Assembly: GCA_934229625.1 (NCBI GenBank)
Contig: CAKQDU010000006.1
Location: 1-64,000, forward strand
Reading direction: 5' to 3'
DNA from: an uncultured Alphaproteobacteria bacterium
GTDB taxonomy: Bacteria > Pseudomonadota > Alphaproteobacteria > RF32 > CAG-239
Length of the DNA: 64,000 nt
In this document: in pieces, positions 17,094-24,161 of the stretch
How the letters are laid out: each line of letters opens with the position of its first letter
How positions within the stretch are numbered: position 1 is the stretch's first letter
The notes under the pieces: model-generated
The model's input: only the letters and a program-made list of their open reading frames with translations
Told to the model about the DNA's origin: nothing
Database searches by the model: none
Program-made: the position numbers and the translations under genes

Positions 17094-17117
17094 ACTAAAA
17101 ATCAATAATACATACCG

Positions 17118-17142
17118 AAAACCGCCGAAAAGGCGGTTTTTT
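17118..17142 (+). terminator. Intrinsic terminator after fabZ
   Basis: AAAACCGCC, a short loop and GGCGGTTTTTT end the pyrH-fabZ operon. Confidence 0.85.
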
Positions 17143-17180
17143 GCGTATATATAACAAAATAAATATTTTGCTAAAATAGG

Positions 17181-17259
17181 TTGACAGAAAAATATAAATG
17201 TATAAATTAAAATTGTTTTGTAATTTTTATTAAATAGTTATGTTTAAATTTTAAGTATT
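17181..17259 (+). promoter_or_regulatory. Promoter and SD-less leader of the gene at 17260
   Basis: TTGACA at 17181-17186 is exact. The -10 is ambiguous in AT-rich sequence (TATAAA 17201 or TAAATT 17203). The leader TATGTTTAAATTTTAAG from 17239 resembles those at 509 and 17679. No Shine-Dalgarno precedes the ATG. Confidence 0.6.
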
Positions 17260-17529
17260 ATGGATGAGCAGAAATGTTATTGGCTGGCGCAAAAATATGG
17301 ACTTTCGCCTAGAGAGGCCCGTAATTTTAGTCAGATGACAGAAGAACAGCGTCTTGTGTATCTTTTTTCAAAACTTGAAAGAGCCGAAAAATCAAATAAG
17401 GCCTTAAAGCACAATGCCAGAATATTGGCAAACGAAGCAGAAGATGCTAAGAATGTGGCTAGGCAGGAAATAGACAGGCTTAATAGCAAAGCTGCTAGAC
17501 TTGAGCATGAACTGAGCCGGAAATATTAA
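17260..17529 (+). CDS. Small coiled-coil protein, 89 aa, unknown
   Basis: I do not recognise this protein. The N-terminal half (CYWLAQKYGLSPREARNFSQ) is compact. From about residue 40 to the end it has heptad-like Leu/Ala spacing with many Glu, Arg and Lys, so a coiled coil is likely. There is no signal peptide. It is a single gene with its own -35 box and terminator and an SD-less leader shared with three other genes in the window. Confidence 0.75.
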   Translation: MDEQKCYWLAQKYGLSPREARNFSQMTEEQRLVYLFSKLERAEKSNKALKHNARILANEAEDAKNVARQEIDRLNSKAARLEHELSRKY

Positions 17530-17568
17530 AAAATGTAAAATAATGTTTTATCGGTTGTATTAAATTAA

Positions 17569-17609
17569 AATTCTTTGTTTGGCTTTGAGCTTAACAAAGA
17601 ATTTTTTTA
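17569..17609 (+). terminator. Intrinsic terminator after the 89-aa gene
   Basis: AATTCTTTGTT and AACAAAGAATT form an 11-bp stem with a 13-base loop, followed by seven T in total. Confidence 0.75.
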
Positions 17610-17619
17610 TAAAATGTTC

Positions 17620-17703
17620 TTGACAAAAAAATATTATGATGTATAAAAGCAATCACTTTATGATTATTTAATAATTTTTATGTTTAATTAAATTTTTTTA
17701 GCT
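17620..17703 (+). promoter_or_regulatory. Promoter and SD-less leader of the 52-aa gene
   Basis: TTGACA 17620-17625, a 16-bp spacer and TATAAA 17642-17647. The leader from 17679, TATGTTTAATTAAATTTT, is identical over 18 bases to that at 509. No Shine-Dalgarno is present before ATG 17704. Confidence 0.7.
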
Positions 17704-17862
17704 ATGGCAAAAAAAGAACATCGCGCTCCAAAAAATTCCAAGAAGGAAAAGGGAGCATTCAAGAAAAATGGTGGTCAATCTGCTTATCAGGCATCTAAGG
17801 CTGATGTTAAGAAAACACGCAAGCCTCGTTCCAATCCTGTAGACAATAAGGAGATTGCATAA
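17704..17862 (+). CDS. Small basic protein, 52 aa, unknown
   Basis: The 52 codons encode a very Lys/Arg-rich, probably disordered protein (begins MAKKEHRAPKNSKKEKGAFK, ends VDNKEIA). I do not know a family. The charge suggests binding to RNA, DNA or the ribosome, but this is only inference. A good promoter, a conserved leader and a strong terminator around such a short frame support a real gene. Confidence 0.65.
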   Translation: MAKKEHRAPKNSKKEKGAFKKNGGQSAYQASKADVKKTRKPRSNPVDNKEIA

Positions 17863-17877
17863 ACAGAGTTTCGCCTG

Positions 17878-17930
17878 TACTCCCCATTAGAACTATTTTT
17901 TTTAGATAGTTTTGAATGGGGAGTATTTTT
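17878..17930 (+). terminator. Intrinsic terminator after the 52-aa gene
   Basis: TACTCCCCATT (17878-17888) pairs perfectly with AATGGGGAGTA (17915-17925), with T-rich sequence after. Confidence 0.75.
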
Positions 17931-17943
17931 ATTTTAAAATGAA

Positions 17944-18018
17944 TTGACAAAAACATCGTCAGATGTCATTATAAAAATACAATTTTATAATTCTTTGTAT
18001 AATTAAATTTTTATCTTT
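17944..18018 (+). promoter_or_regulatory. Promoter and SD-less leader of the ACP-like gene
   Basis: TTGACA 17944-17949 with a -10 near 17967-17975 (CATTAT/ATTATA). The leader TATAATTAAATTTTT (17998-18012) matches the core of those at 509 and 17679. The start again lacks a Shine-Dalgarno. Confidence 0.6.
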
Positions 18019-18282
18019 ATGGACTACGCAGAAGCTAAAGCTTTGGTTTTTAACCTGCTTAAAGAAGATGAACCTTTGAGCAAAGAACTTGAAGTGTTTA
18101 AGGATGCAGATGATGTGAAATTTTCGGATTATCTGGATTCTATGGATTTTTTGGTTTTGGATTATGAATTGCTGAAAAATTTTCCGCAATACCAGACTTC
18201 CGAGCCATTAACAAAAGACAATACTTTGCGCGATGTGTGCAATTTTATTATTGCGCATCAACAAAAAAAGCCGCTTGAATAA
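18019..18282 (+). CDS. Acyl-carrier-protein-like protein, 87 aa
   Basis: Size and helix pattern resemble an acyl carrier protein. DSMDF at residues 40-44 sits where ACPs have DSL with the phosphopantetheine Ser (here Ser41), and the spacing from there to the last helix (TLRDVCNFIIAHQ) matches that of classical ACPs. It is acidic and has no signal peptide. It is too divergent to be the main fatty-acid ACP and could serve a special acyl or peptidyl pathway. It is transcribed alone; the stop codon lies inside the terminator hairpin. Whether Ser41 is modified is inference. Confidence 0.6.
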   Translation: MDYAEAKALVFNLLKEDEPLSKELEVFKDADDVKFSDYLDSMDFLVLDYELLKNFPQYQTSEPLTKDNTLRDVCNFIIAHQQKKPLE

Positions 18283-18300
18283 ACAAGCGGCTTTTTCTTT
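18265..18300 (+). terminator. Intrinsic terminator overlapping the end of the ACP-like gene
   Basis: GCCGCTTG and CAAGCGGC enclose AATAAA, which includes the stop codon; A-run before and T-run after allow use in both directions (also for the minus-strand cyclophilin). Confidence 0.85.
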
Positions 18301-18311
18301 GAAGTTTTTGA

Positions 18312-18860
18312 TTATTCTTGCATGTCGCTCAAAATCTTCATTGAAATAATTTTGTCCGGATTATCTACAATACCATTTGCGGCAGAGTTACCTTTTTTGA
18401 TGTTGTCAACATATTCCATACCTGAAATAACTTGTCCCCAAACTGTGTATTTACCATCTAAAAAATCGGCATCCTTAAAGCAAATAAAAAATTGGCTGTC
18501 CGCAGAATCCGGAGACGCTGCTCTAGCCATAGAAACCGTGCCGCGCCCGTGATGTTTATTATTAAATTCGGCTTTCAGTTTCAGTCCGCTGCCGCCGGTT
18601 CCATTGCCCATAGGGTCACCGGTCTGCGCCATAAAACCGTCAATCACACGATGAAATTTTAGACCATCATAAAATCCTTGACGAACTAAATCTTTGATGC
18701 GCTCCACGTGACGAGGAGCAACATCTGGATACATTTCAATCAGAACCGTGCCGTCTTTCAATTCCATTACCAAAGTGTTATCCGGGTCACTAACTTCTGT
18801 GGCTGAGGATGCAGCAGAAAAAGTCAGGGCGGCAAACAAAGTCAATATAAATTTTTTCAT
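18312..18860 (-). CDS. Exported cyclophilin-type peptidyl-prolyl isomerase
   Basis: It catalyses cis-trans isomerisation of prolyl bonds, probably in the periplasm. A signal peptide of about 20 residues (MKKFILTLFAALTFSAASSA) is followed by a complete cyclophilin domain: FHRVIDGFMAQTGDPMGNG, SMARAASPDSADSQFFI, DFLDGKYTVWGQVISGMEYV. The 182 residues are typical of PpiA/PpiB-type proteins. TAGGAG precedes ATG 18860. No operon partner is evident. Confidence 0.93.
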   Translation of the reverse strand: MKKFILTLFAALTFSAASSATEVSDPDNTLVMELKDGTVLIEMYPDVAPRHVERIKDLVRQGFYDGLKFHRVIDGFMAQTGDPMGNGTGGSGLKLKAEFNNKHHGRGTVSMARAASPDSADSQFFICFKDADFLDGKYTVWGQVISGMEYVDNIKKGNSAANGIVDNPDKIISMKILSDMQE

Positions 18861-18985
18861 AATATTCTCCTAAGTTATTAAATTGCATAGAGCATAAAAA
18901 ATATAAGTTAAGATTTGACTAAAAGACAATTATATTTATGTATAAAGCTATCATAACATAAGACGTTTGAAGCGTTTCTCCAAAT

Positions 18986-19540
18986 CTATTTGCTAAAATC
19001 ATAAAGACCAGAACCGCTATAGTCTGGTAACGGCTTGCATACTTCAAAATAGTTCACGGCATAGCTTGTGAATGCCAATGCGGCAATCGGCAGCACAACT
19101 TTTTCAAACGGAAAATGGGCGTGTCCTCCGTTTTTGGCTTTCATCCATTGATAAAAAACCGAGCTATATGTCAGCACGGCGGCGCCTAATAAAGTGCAAA
19201 ACAAAAACGGGTCTAAATAAAAAATTAAAATCGGTTTTGGCGTATAAACCAAGTCTTTTATATAAACACCGGCAATCATAGAAATTGACAAGGCTATCAA
19301 AAGAGGATTGCGAAAAGCAAAGTTCCAGCCTTTTTTATCACACCATAAAATAGTCCAATAACCGACGAGCATCAGCAAAGCTCCTGCCCAGACGGCAATT
19401 ACGCTGTCGTCCACTCCCAAATTACGGGCAACTTCCAAACCTACGGCAACTCCTACGGTGCAAACTGCGCATGCTGGGTTTGCATAGGTTGGCAAGGCAT
19501 AGAATAAAGCAGCTGCGGCTGCCAAACAAAAAATCAACAT
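18986..19540 (-). CDS. Membrane protein of unknown function with CxxC motif
   Basis: I do not recognise a function. A signal-like helix (residues 1-20) is followed by CAVC at about 24-27 and four or so further hydrophobic segments (near 43-64, 78-95, 105-127, 147-165). Another Cys-containing segment (FEVCKPLPDYSG) lies near the C-terminus. The exported CxxC could be redox-active or bind a metal. AAGGAG precedes ATG 19540. It is separate from its neighbours. Confidence 0.75.
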   Translation of the reverse strand: MLIFCLAAAAALFYALPTYANPACAVCTVGVAVGLEVARNLGVDDSVIAVWAGALLMLVGYWTILWCDKKGWNFAFRNPLLIALSISMIAGVYIKDLVYTPKPILIFYLDPFLFCTLLGAAVLTYSSVFYQWMKAKNGGHAHFPFEKVVLPIAALAFTSYAVNYFEVCKPLPDYSGSGLYDFSK

Positions 19541-19604
19541 ATTATACTCCTTAGCGTTTTTTTATCACAATACGGAATTTAACAGATAAATCAACATATT
19601 TTTA

Positions 19605-19632
19605 CAAAAACCGCCGACATATTCGCCGGCGG
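19605..19632 (-). terminator. Intrinsic terminator after the 129-aa gene
   Basis: Minus strand: CCGCCGGC, GAATAT loop, GTCGGCGG, then five T. Confidence 0.75.
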
Positions 19633-19660
19633 AAAGGAGAAACAAAAAGATAAAATATAA

Positions 19661-20050
19661 TTATGCGTTTACAACGGCGCGTCGCTGAGCTGCTACAAGC
19701 ACAGTTTTCTCGGTTTGTTTATCAAACTCAGTCGGATGTTTCTTTTTAAAATCGTCTTTAAATTTTTTAGGTGTTCCAAAGCCTTCCTGACGATAAGTGT
19801 TTACAATCATTGCCAGCATCCCATCGGTAGAAACATCTTTACCGGCTATGGCATTAAATTTAGCAATAGACGCGTTCATTTTGACTGCTGCTTCGCTGTC
19901 TGGCAGGTTGCGTTTTATCAGTCCGCGTTTGGAATGAGAGCGTTTAATAACTGCGCTAGCCAAATCTAAGAGTCGGCCTTTATCTTTTGCGGCGCTATCT
20001 AACAATTTTAAAAATTGTTGACCGGCAGTAATTTTTTTCTTTTCAGGCAT
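19661..20050 (-). CDS. Hypothetical basic protein, 129 aa
   Basis: I do not recognise this family. It is Lys/Arg-rich without signal peptide or membrane helix; the middle (KMNASIAKFNAIAGKDVSTDG) and the C-terminal part look helical. GGAGGTGTAAG before ATG 20050 and a terminator after the stop show it is a genuine single gene. A nucleic-acid or ribosome-associated role is possible from its charge only. Confidence 0.75.
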   Translation of the reverse strand: MPEKKKITAGQQFLKLLDSAAKDKGRLLDLASAVIKRSHSKRGLIKRNLPDSEAAVKMNASIAKFNAIAGKDVSTDGMLAMIVNTYRQEGFGTPKKFKDDFKKKHPTEFDKQTEKTVLVAAQRRAVVNA

Positions 20051-20126
20051 CTTACACCTCCGTATTCATAATTATATTTTATGCTTTTAATATATCATAG
20101 AAACGAAGAATGCGCAACAGATTTTT

Positions 20127-21023
20127 TTAGTTGCTGCGGTTTATGATGAAACGAGCAAGTTCTTGTAATACTGTAGATTTTTTTCCAAAAATATCAATGG
20201 TGTCTATGGCCTCATCTGTTAGTTTTTCGGCCAGCTTTTTAGCTTGGTCGATACCGAAACGGCTAACAAGGGTAAACTTGTTTTGAGTTTCATCTTTGTG
20301 TAAGGTTTTACCAACCAGATTTTGGTCGCCTTCGCGGTCCAATATATCATCACTTATTTGGAATGTCTGTCCAATTTTGCGAGAATAGCAAATTAGAGCC
20401 TGTCTAAGTTCTAACGGAGCTTGTCCTAGTACGGCTCCGGCCTCGCAGGCATAGCGCAGCAATCGTCCTGTTTTCATTTCTTCCAAACGCGCTATAATAT
20501 TTTCATCATTTTCATCTGAGCCGGCGGATTCGGCATATAAATCTAAGGTTTGACCGGCAACCATTCCTCCAAAAGCTCCGGCGGCATCGGAGAGCAGCTG
20601 CGTCAACGTCAATCTGATTTCCGGACGAATTTCTGGAGCTGAAGACAATACTCTGAAAGCATGAGTCAAAAGACCGTCCCCGGCCAAAATAGCGGTGGCT
20701 TCATCAAATTTTTTGTGGCATGTAGGCTTGCCGCGCCGCAAATCGTCATTATCCATTGCCGGTAAATCATCATGTATAAGAGAATAGGTGTGCAGCATTT
20801 CCAAAGACACAGCCGCCGGCAGACAGGTTTTATAATCAATATCAAACAAAGCGGCGCATTGACATAGCAAAAACGGACGCAAGCGTTTGCCACCGTTCAT
20901 TAAAGAATACTTCATTGCCTCTACAACTCGTTTTTCCACCCCGTCAGGCAATGGCAAATATTTCACCAAATCGGCATTAAACTTTGCTGCAAATTCGCTT
21001 AAATCCCGTTTTATGTCAATCAT
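20127..21023 (-). CDS. ispA: Polyprenyl (farnesyl/geranylgeranyl) diphosphate synthase
   Basis: It condenses isopentenyl diphosphate with allylic diphosphates, probably giving farnesyl diphosphate for UppS and quinone synthesis. The first Asp-rich motif is HDDLPAMDNDDLRRG and the second is SDDILD; LLCQCAALF and GGKRLRPF are also typical. The 298 residues fit IspA. Its ATG overlaps the xseB stop (TAATG), the common xseB-ispA arrangement. Product chain length cannot be read from the sequence. Confidence 0.93.
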   Translation of the reverse strand: MIDIKRDLSEFAAKFNADLVKYLPLPDGVEKRVVEAMKYSLMNGGKRLRPFLLCQCAALFDIDYKTCLPAAVSLEMLHTYSLIHDDLPAMDNDDLRRGKPTCHKKFDEATAILAGDGLLTHAFRVLSSAPEIRPEIRLTLTQLLSDAAGAFGGMVAGQTLDLYAESAGSDENDENIIARLEEMKTGRLLRYACEAGAVLGQAPLELRQALICYSRKIGQTFQISDDILDREGDQNLVGKTLHKDETQNKFTLVSRFGIDQAKKLAEKLTDEAIDTIDIFGKKSTVLQELARFIINRSN

Positions 21024-21274
21024 TATTCCTCCACCTTGTCCAAAGGTTCGGTAGAAACAGCGCCTTCAGGCGAAACATTGATTTTTTCAATTTTCAACTG
21101 CGCCGCCTTGAGCTTTTCTTCACAAAATTTTTTTAAGGCCGTTGCTTTTTCATAAGCCTCGACGGCGTCATCTAACTTAATTTTTCCGCCTTCAAGTTCG
21201 CGTACAATACTTTCCAACTGCACTAAAGCGTCTTCAAAGCTCAATTTGCTTAAATCTAAATCTTTCATTTTCAA
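21023..21274 (-). CDS. xseB: Exodeoxyribonuclease VII small subunit
   Basis: XseB pairs with XseA to degrade single-stranded DNA. The 83-residue helical sequence has the family core LSFEDALVQLESIVRELEGG and LDDAVEAYEKATALKKFCEE. It is translationally coupled to ispA. xseA is not in the window. Confidence 0.93.
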   Translation of the reverse strand: MKMKDLDLSKLSFEDALVQLESIVRELEGGKIKLDDAVEAYEKATALKKFCEEKLKAAQLKIEKINVSPEGAVSTEPLDKVEE

Positions 21275-21441
21275 TCTCCATTAACAATAAGCTTAGCTCA
21301 TTGTTATATTTTTACAACGAGATTCTGTAACTTATTAAACTATTTATCGACCAACCCTACGCTTTAGATTTATAGGTAATTTTTATAAAATATGTTATAT
21401 TAAAGTTACTATGAATTTTCATAGTTTTATTCCTGAAAAAC

Positions 21442-21508
21442 GGGCCTGCTGCAAGCCGCGCGGCAGGCCTTGACTTTTCTTGACTGTAGAAAAAAATGGG
21501 TATATACT
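21442..21508 (+). promoter_or_regulatory. Hairpin and promoter before the flavin reductase gene
   Basis: A GC-rich hairpin (GGCCTGC ... GCAGGCC, about 21442-21470) is followed by TTGACT 21480-21485, a 17-bp spacer and TATACT 21503-21508. GAGGAG then precedes ATG 21538. The remaining gap from 21275 shows nothing else. Confidence 0.65.
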
Positions 21509-21537
21509 GCCGAACGTTAATATATGAGGAGTTTAGA

Positions 21538-22413
21538 ATGGCAAAAATTTCATGGCGTCCCGGAACGTTGATGGCGCCGCTGCCGCCGGTATTAGTTTCT
21601 TGCGGCACAATGGAAAAACCTAATGTTATGACTGCCGCGTGGACAGGCGTAGTTTGTAGCGAGCCGACGTTGGTATATGTTTCGCTGAGACCATCGCGTT
21701 ATAGCCATGAAATTATCAGTCAGACAAAAGAATTTGTGATAAATCTGCCGACAGTAGCTCTGGCAAAACAGGTAGATATGTGCGGTGTAAAAAGCGGCCG
21801 AAATGTGAATAAATTTGAGCTATCCGGTCTGACGGCGGCTCCATGTTCTAAAATATCTGCGCCGCAGGTAATGGAGTCTCCTATATCTTTGGAGTGCCGT
21901 GTGATTGAAATAAAACATCTTGCCACGCAATCTCAACCGGCCACGCATGATATGTTTTTAGCTGAGGTATTGTCTGTTAACGTTGATGAGCAGTATTTGG
22001 ATGAAAATAATGCCCTGCACCTTGAAAAAGCAGGTTTGTTGGCCTATGCTCACGGATTTTATTATGCTTTGGGCGAGCAGCTTGGCAAATTCGGCTGGTC
22101 AGTAGAAAAAAACAGCACCAAACGTAAACGTGCCGAAAAAGAAGAAGCTGAAAAATCTGATAAAAAAACTTTTCAGAAACATGGTGGTTTTAAACGCAAA
22201 GATTTTAAGCGCGGCAGCAAAGAAAATAAAAAAGAATTTAAGCCGCATCGTTCAAAATTTGGCGAACACCAAAAAGAAGAGCGTAAATTTAAAGAACGCA
22301 AAACTTTTAAACGCGACACCGAAAACCGCAAGCCTTTTCGCAAAAATAAAACCACAGAAAACAAAAACTTTGAGCAAAAAGCTCCTCGTAAAATTTTAAC
22401 CCTCAAAAAATAG
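21538..22413 (+). CDS. Flavin reductase-like protein with a long basic tail
   Basis: Residues 1 to about 180 match the flavin reductase / FMN-binding split-barrel family (WRPGTLMAPLPPVLVSCG, NVMTAAWTGVVCSEPT, VYVSLRPSRYSHEII, EFVINLP). Such enzymes bind FMN and often reduce it with NAD(P)H. The last 100 or so residues are almost all Lys, Arg, Glu, Phe and Asn (KTFQKHGGFKRKDFKRG), a disordered RNA-helicase-like tail not normal for this family. ATG 21538 follows GAGGAG. The next gene begins seven bases later, so the two are likely co-transcribed. The tail may localise the enzyme to RNA or DNA; this is inference. Confidence 0.85.
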   Translation: MAKISWRPGTLMAPLPPVLVSCGTMEKPNVMTAAWTGVVCSEPTLVYVSLRPSRYSHEIISQTKEFVINLPTVALAKQVDMCGVKSGRNVNKFELSGLTAAPCSKISAPQVMESPISLECRVIEIKHLATQSQPATHDMFLAEVLSVNVDEQYLDENNALHLEKAGLLAYAHGFYYALGEQLGKFGWSVEKNSTKRKRAEKEEAEKSDKKTFQKHGGFKRKDFKRGSKENKKEFKPHRSKFGEHQKEERKFKERKTFKRDTENRKPFRKNKTTENKNFEQKAPRKILTLKK

Positions 22414-22420
22414 GTGGCTT

Positions 22421-23302
22421 ATGGCGGATAAACGTATTGATTTTAAGATAGATTATCAAAATTTATCGGTTTATGATGAATTTAATACCGACAGGTTACA
22501 ATATCCGCTCATTCTTTCAATTCCGCATAGCGGTTCGTTTTTTCCGCCTGAATTTTTACAAAATGTACGTTTTGATGAAAAAATTTTGCGCCGCAATGAA
22601 GATTTATTTGTTGATGAATTACTCCGAGATGCCATAAATAAGGGACTTACCGCCATAAAGATGAATATTTCCCGCACATTTGTTGACCTCAATCGTGACA
22701 GACTGGAACTGGACCCAACGATGTTTTATAATTATCCGAAAGAAAAAGATATTTTATATGACAAACATTGTCGTGTGGGACTTGGTGTGATTCACCGTAT
22801 TAACTTTAAACGCGAAAATCTCTATGACGGATTGCTGAATTATCATGAAGCTGAAGAACGTTTGAATAATGTTTATGACGTTTATCATGACCGTTTGCGG
22901 AAACTTATCAATAAATGTTTGAAAAAGTTTGGCTTTTGCGTTGTATTGGATTGCCATTCTATGCCGTCAAAAATTTGTTCAATTATTGACGACCGTTCAG
23001 GAATAGATATTTGTTTGGGTAATTTGTTCAGCCAAAGCTGTCCGCAGGAATATAGCGATTTTTTGGCGGCGCAGTTTTGGGATTATAATTATAATGTACA
23101 GGAAAATTGTCCGTATTCCGGAGCTTATATAACTTTCAATTATTGTCAGCCGCGCAGCAAAATGTATACATTGCAGCTGGAAATAAATCGCGCACTTTAT
23201 GCAAATGAGGAAAATTTATGCAAAAATGATGATTTTGATAAGGTATGCGAAGAAGTCGGCTCAGCAATTATAAATTTTGCCGAATACTTAAAAAGACAAT
23301 GA
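22421..23302 (+). CDS. N-formylglutamate amidohydrolase family protein
   Basis: The family hydrolyses N-formylglutamate to glutamate and formate (last step of a histidine degradation route) or related amides. Motifs seen are LILSIPHSGSFFPPEF, RTFVDLNRDRLELDP, CVVLDCHSMPS and LQLEINRALY, including the metal-binding His and Asp residues. The 293 residues are usual. No other histidine degradation gene is nearby, so the substrate is uncertain. It follows the flavin reductase gene closely. Confidence 0.88.
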   Translation: MADKRIDFKIDYQNLSVYDEFNTDRLQYPLILSIPHSGSFFPPEFLQNVRFDEKILRRNEDLFVDELLRDAINKGLTAIKMNISRTFVDLNRDRLELDPTMFYNYPKEKDILYDKHCRVGLGVIHRINFKRENLYDGLLNYHEAEERLNNVYDVYHDRLRKLINKCLKKFGFCVVLDCHSMPSKICSIIDDRSGIDICLGNLFSQSCPQEYSDFLAAQFWDYNYNVQENCPYSGAYITFNYCQPRSKMYTLQLEINRALYANEENLCKNDDFDKVCEEVGSAIINFAEYLKRQ

Positions 23303-23333
23303 TATTAGATGTTGTTAATACAAAATATAAAAT

Positions 23334-23362
23334 AAAAAACTCGCCGTATGACGAGTTTTTTT
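23334..23362. terminator. Terminator between the amidohydrolase gene and tRNA-His
   Basis: AAAAACTCG and CGAGTTTTTTT enclose an 8-base loop. A- and T-runs on both sides allow use by both convergent units. Confidence 0.8.
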
Positions 23363-23366
23363 AATA

Positions 23367-23444
23367 TGGGGCGGATGAAGAGATTCGAACTCTCGACATC
23401 TGGTACCACAAACCAGCGCTCTAACCAACTGAGCTACATCCGCC
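23367..23444 (-). tRNA. tRNA-His (anticodon GTG)
   Basis: On the minus strand the sequence folds into a full cloverleaf: GCGGATG acceptor, D arm with AGCTCAGTTGG, anticodon loop TTGTGGT and T arm with GTTCGAA. The histidine identity pair is visible: an extra G at -1 facing C73. The 3' CCA is encoded (plus-strand TGG at 23367-23369). It lies just outside the pilus/secretion region. Confidence 0.95.
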
Positions 23445-23542
23445 ATTGTGGCAACAGAATAGTTATTACATTTAAAACAATTAAAAGTCAATATCAAAAA
23501 TACAATTTCAATCAAATTGTATTTTATTATATAATTTAACAT

Positions 23543-23579
23543 AAAAAACGTGCGGTTTTATAATGGAAAATCGCACGAT
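23543..23579 (-). terminator. Intrinsic terminator of the pilus operon
   Basis: Minus strand: CGTGCG-TTTT, a short loop, AAAA-CGCACG, then six T. It lies about 30 bases after the pilS-like stop codon. Confidence 0.8.
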
Positions 23580-23605
23580 TATATAAACATATGCCGAAAA
23601 TCAAA

Positions 23606-24151
23606 TTACTGAAATGTCCACATAATGCTGTTGCTGTTCGCCATACAATACGAGCGGGCAGAATATTTGGCAATAGGAAGCTTGTGTTCTCCCCCCCACG
23701 AAAATTCGACCGTGTTTTGCTCGTTTATAATTGTGATTTTCATTAAAGTAAGCTTATCGTTTTTACTTAATGGCATTTCACTCAAAGAAACACAGGCGGA
23801 TTTATTCAGCTTTGCAACCGTAATATCAAAACTCATATCGCTGGGAAGTCCAGCAGTTCCGCCGGTTCCTTGCCCAATCTGAAATTCGTATTCTTTATAT
23901 TTCAGTAGGTCGTCACGCAGCAAATTATCATTTTTAGCTGTTTCGGTAGAAAGTTTCCAATATCCCGGACGGTCGCGGTAATAGTTATGAACTCTTTCAG
24001 CCGTGTTAAAAACAGCGCGCTGCAGTTCTTTGTGAGGATTATGCAGTAACAGCAAACTTAATCCTATGCAGGCAGCCAACATTGCGGCCAAAAGCGCAAA
24101 TCCTAACGCTCCGTTCATTTTGGCTTTTTCCATATCTACATGAACAACCAT
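23606..24151 (-). CDS. pilS: PilS-like type IVB prepilin, 181 aa
   Basis: It is the probable major subunit of the thin pilus. A leader of about 13 residues ends in KMNG, after which ALGFALLAAMLAACIGLSLLLL forms the N-terminal helix, as in type IVB pilins with longer leaders. The C-terminal domain has the conserved pair of Cys (KSACVSL; RSYCMAN) for the usual disulfide loop. ATG 24151 is chosen because GGAGGCTGATA precedes it. It is the last gene of the minus-strand operon, matching pilS after pilR in plasmid R64. No prepilin peptidase (PilU type) is in the window. Confidence 0.75.
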   Translation of the reverse strand: MVVHVDMEKAKMNGALGFALLAAMLAACIGLSLLLLHNPHKELQRAVFNTAERVHNYYRDRPGYWKLSTETAKNDNLLRDDLLKYKEYEFQIGQGTGGTAGLPSDMSFDITVAKLNKSACVSLSEMPLSKNDKLTLMKITIINEQNTVEFSWGGEHKLPIAKYSARSYCMANSNSIMWTFQ

Positions 24152-24161
24152 TATCAGCCTC

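Noticed and set aside
21442..21470. GC-rich hairpin as a terminator for xseB-ispA
   Set aside because: It lies upstream, not downstream, of the xseB-ispA unit and has no T-run; a regulatory role for the flavin reductase promoter is more likely.
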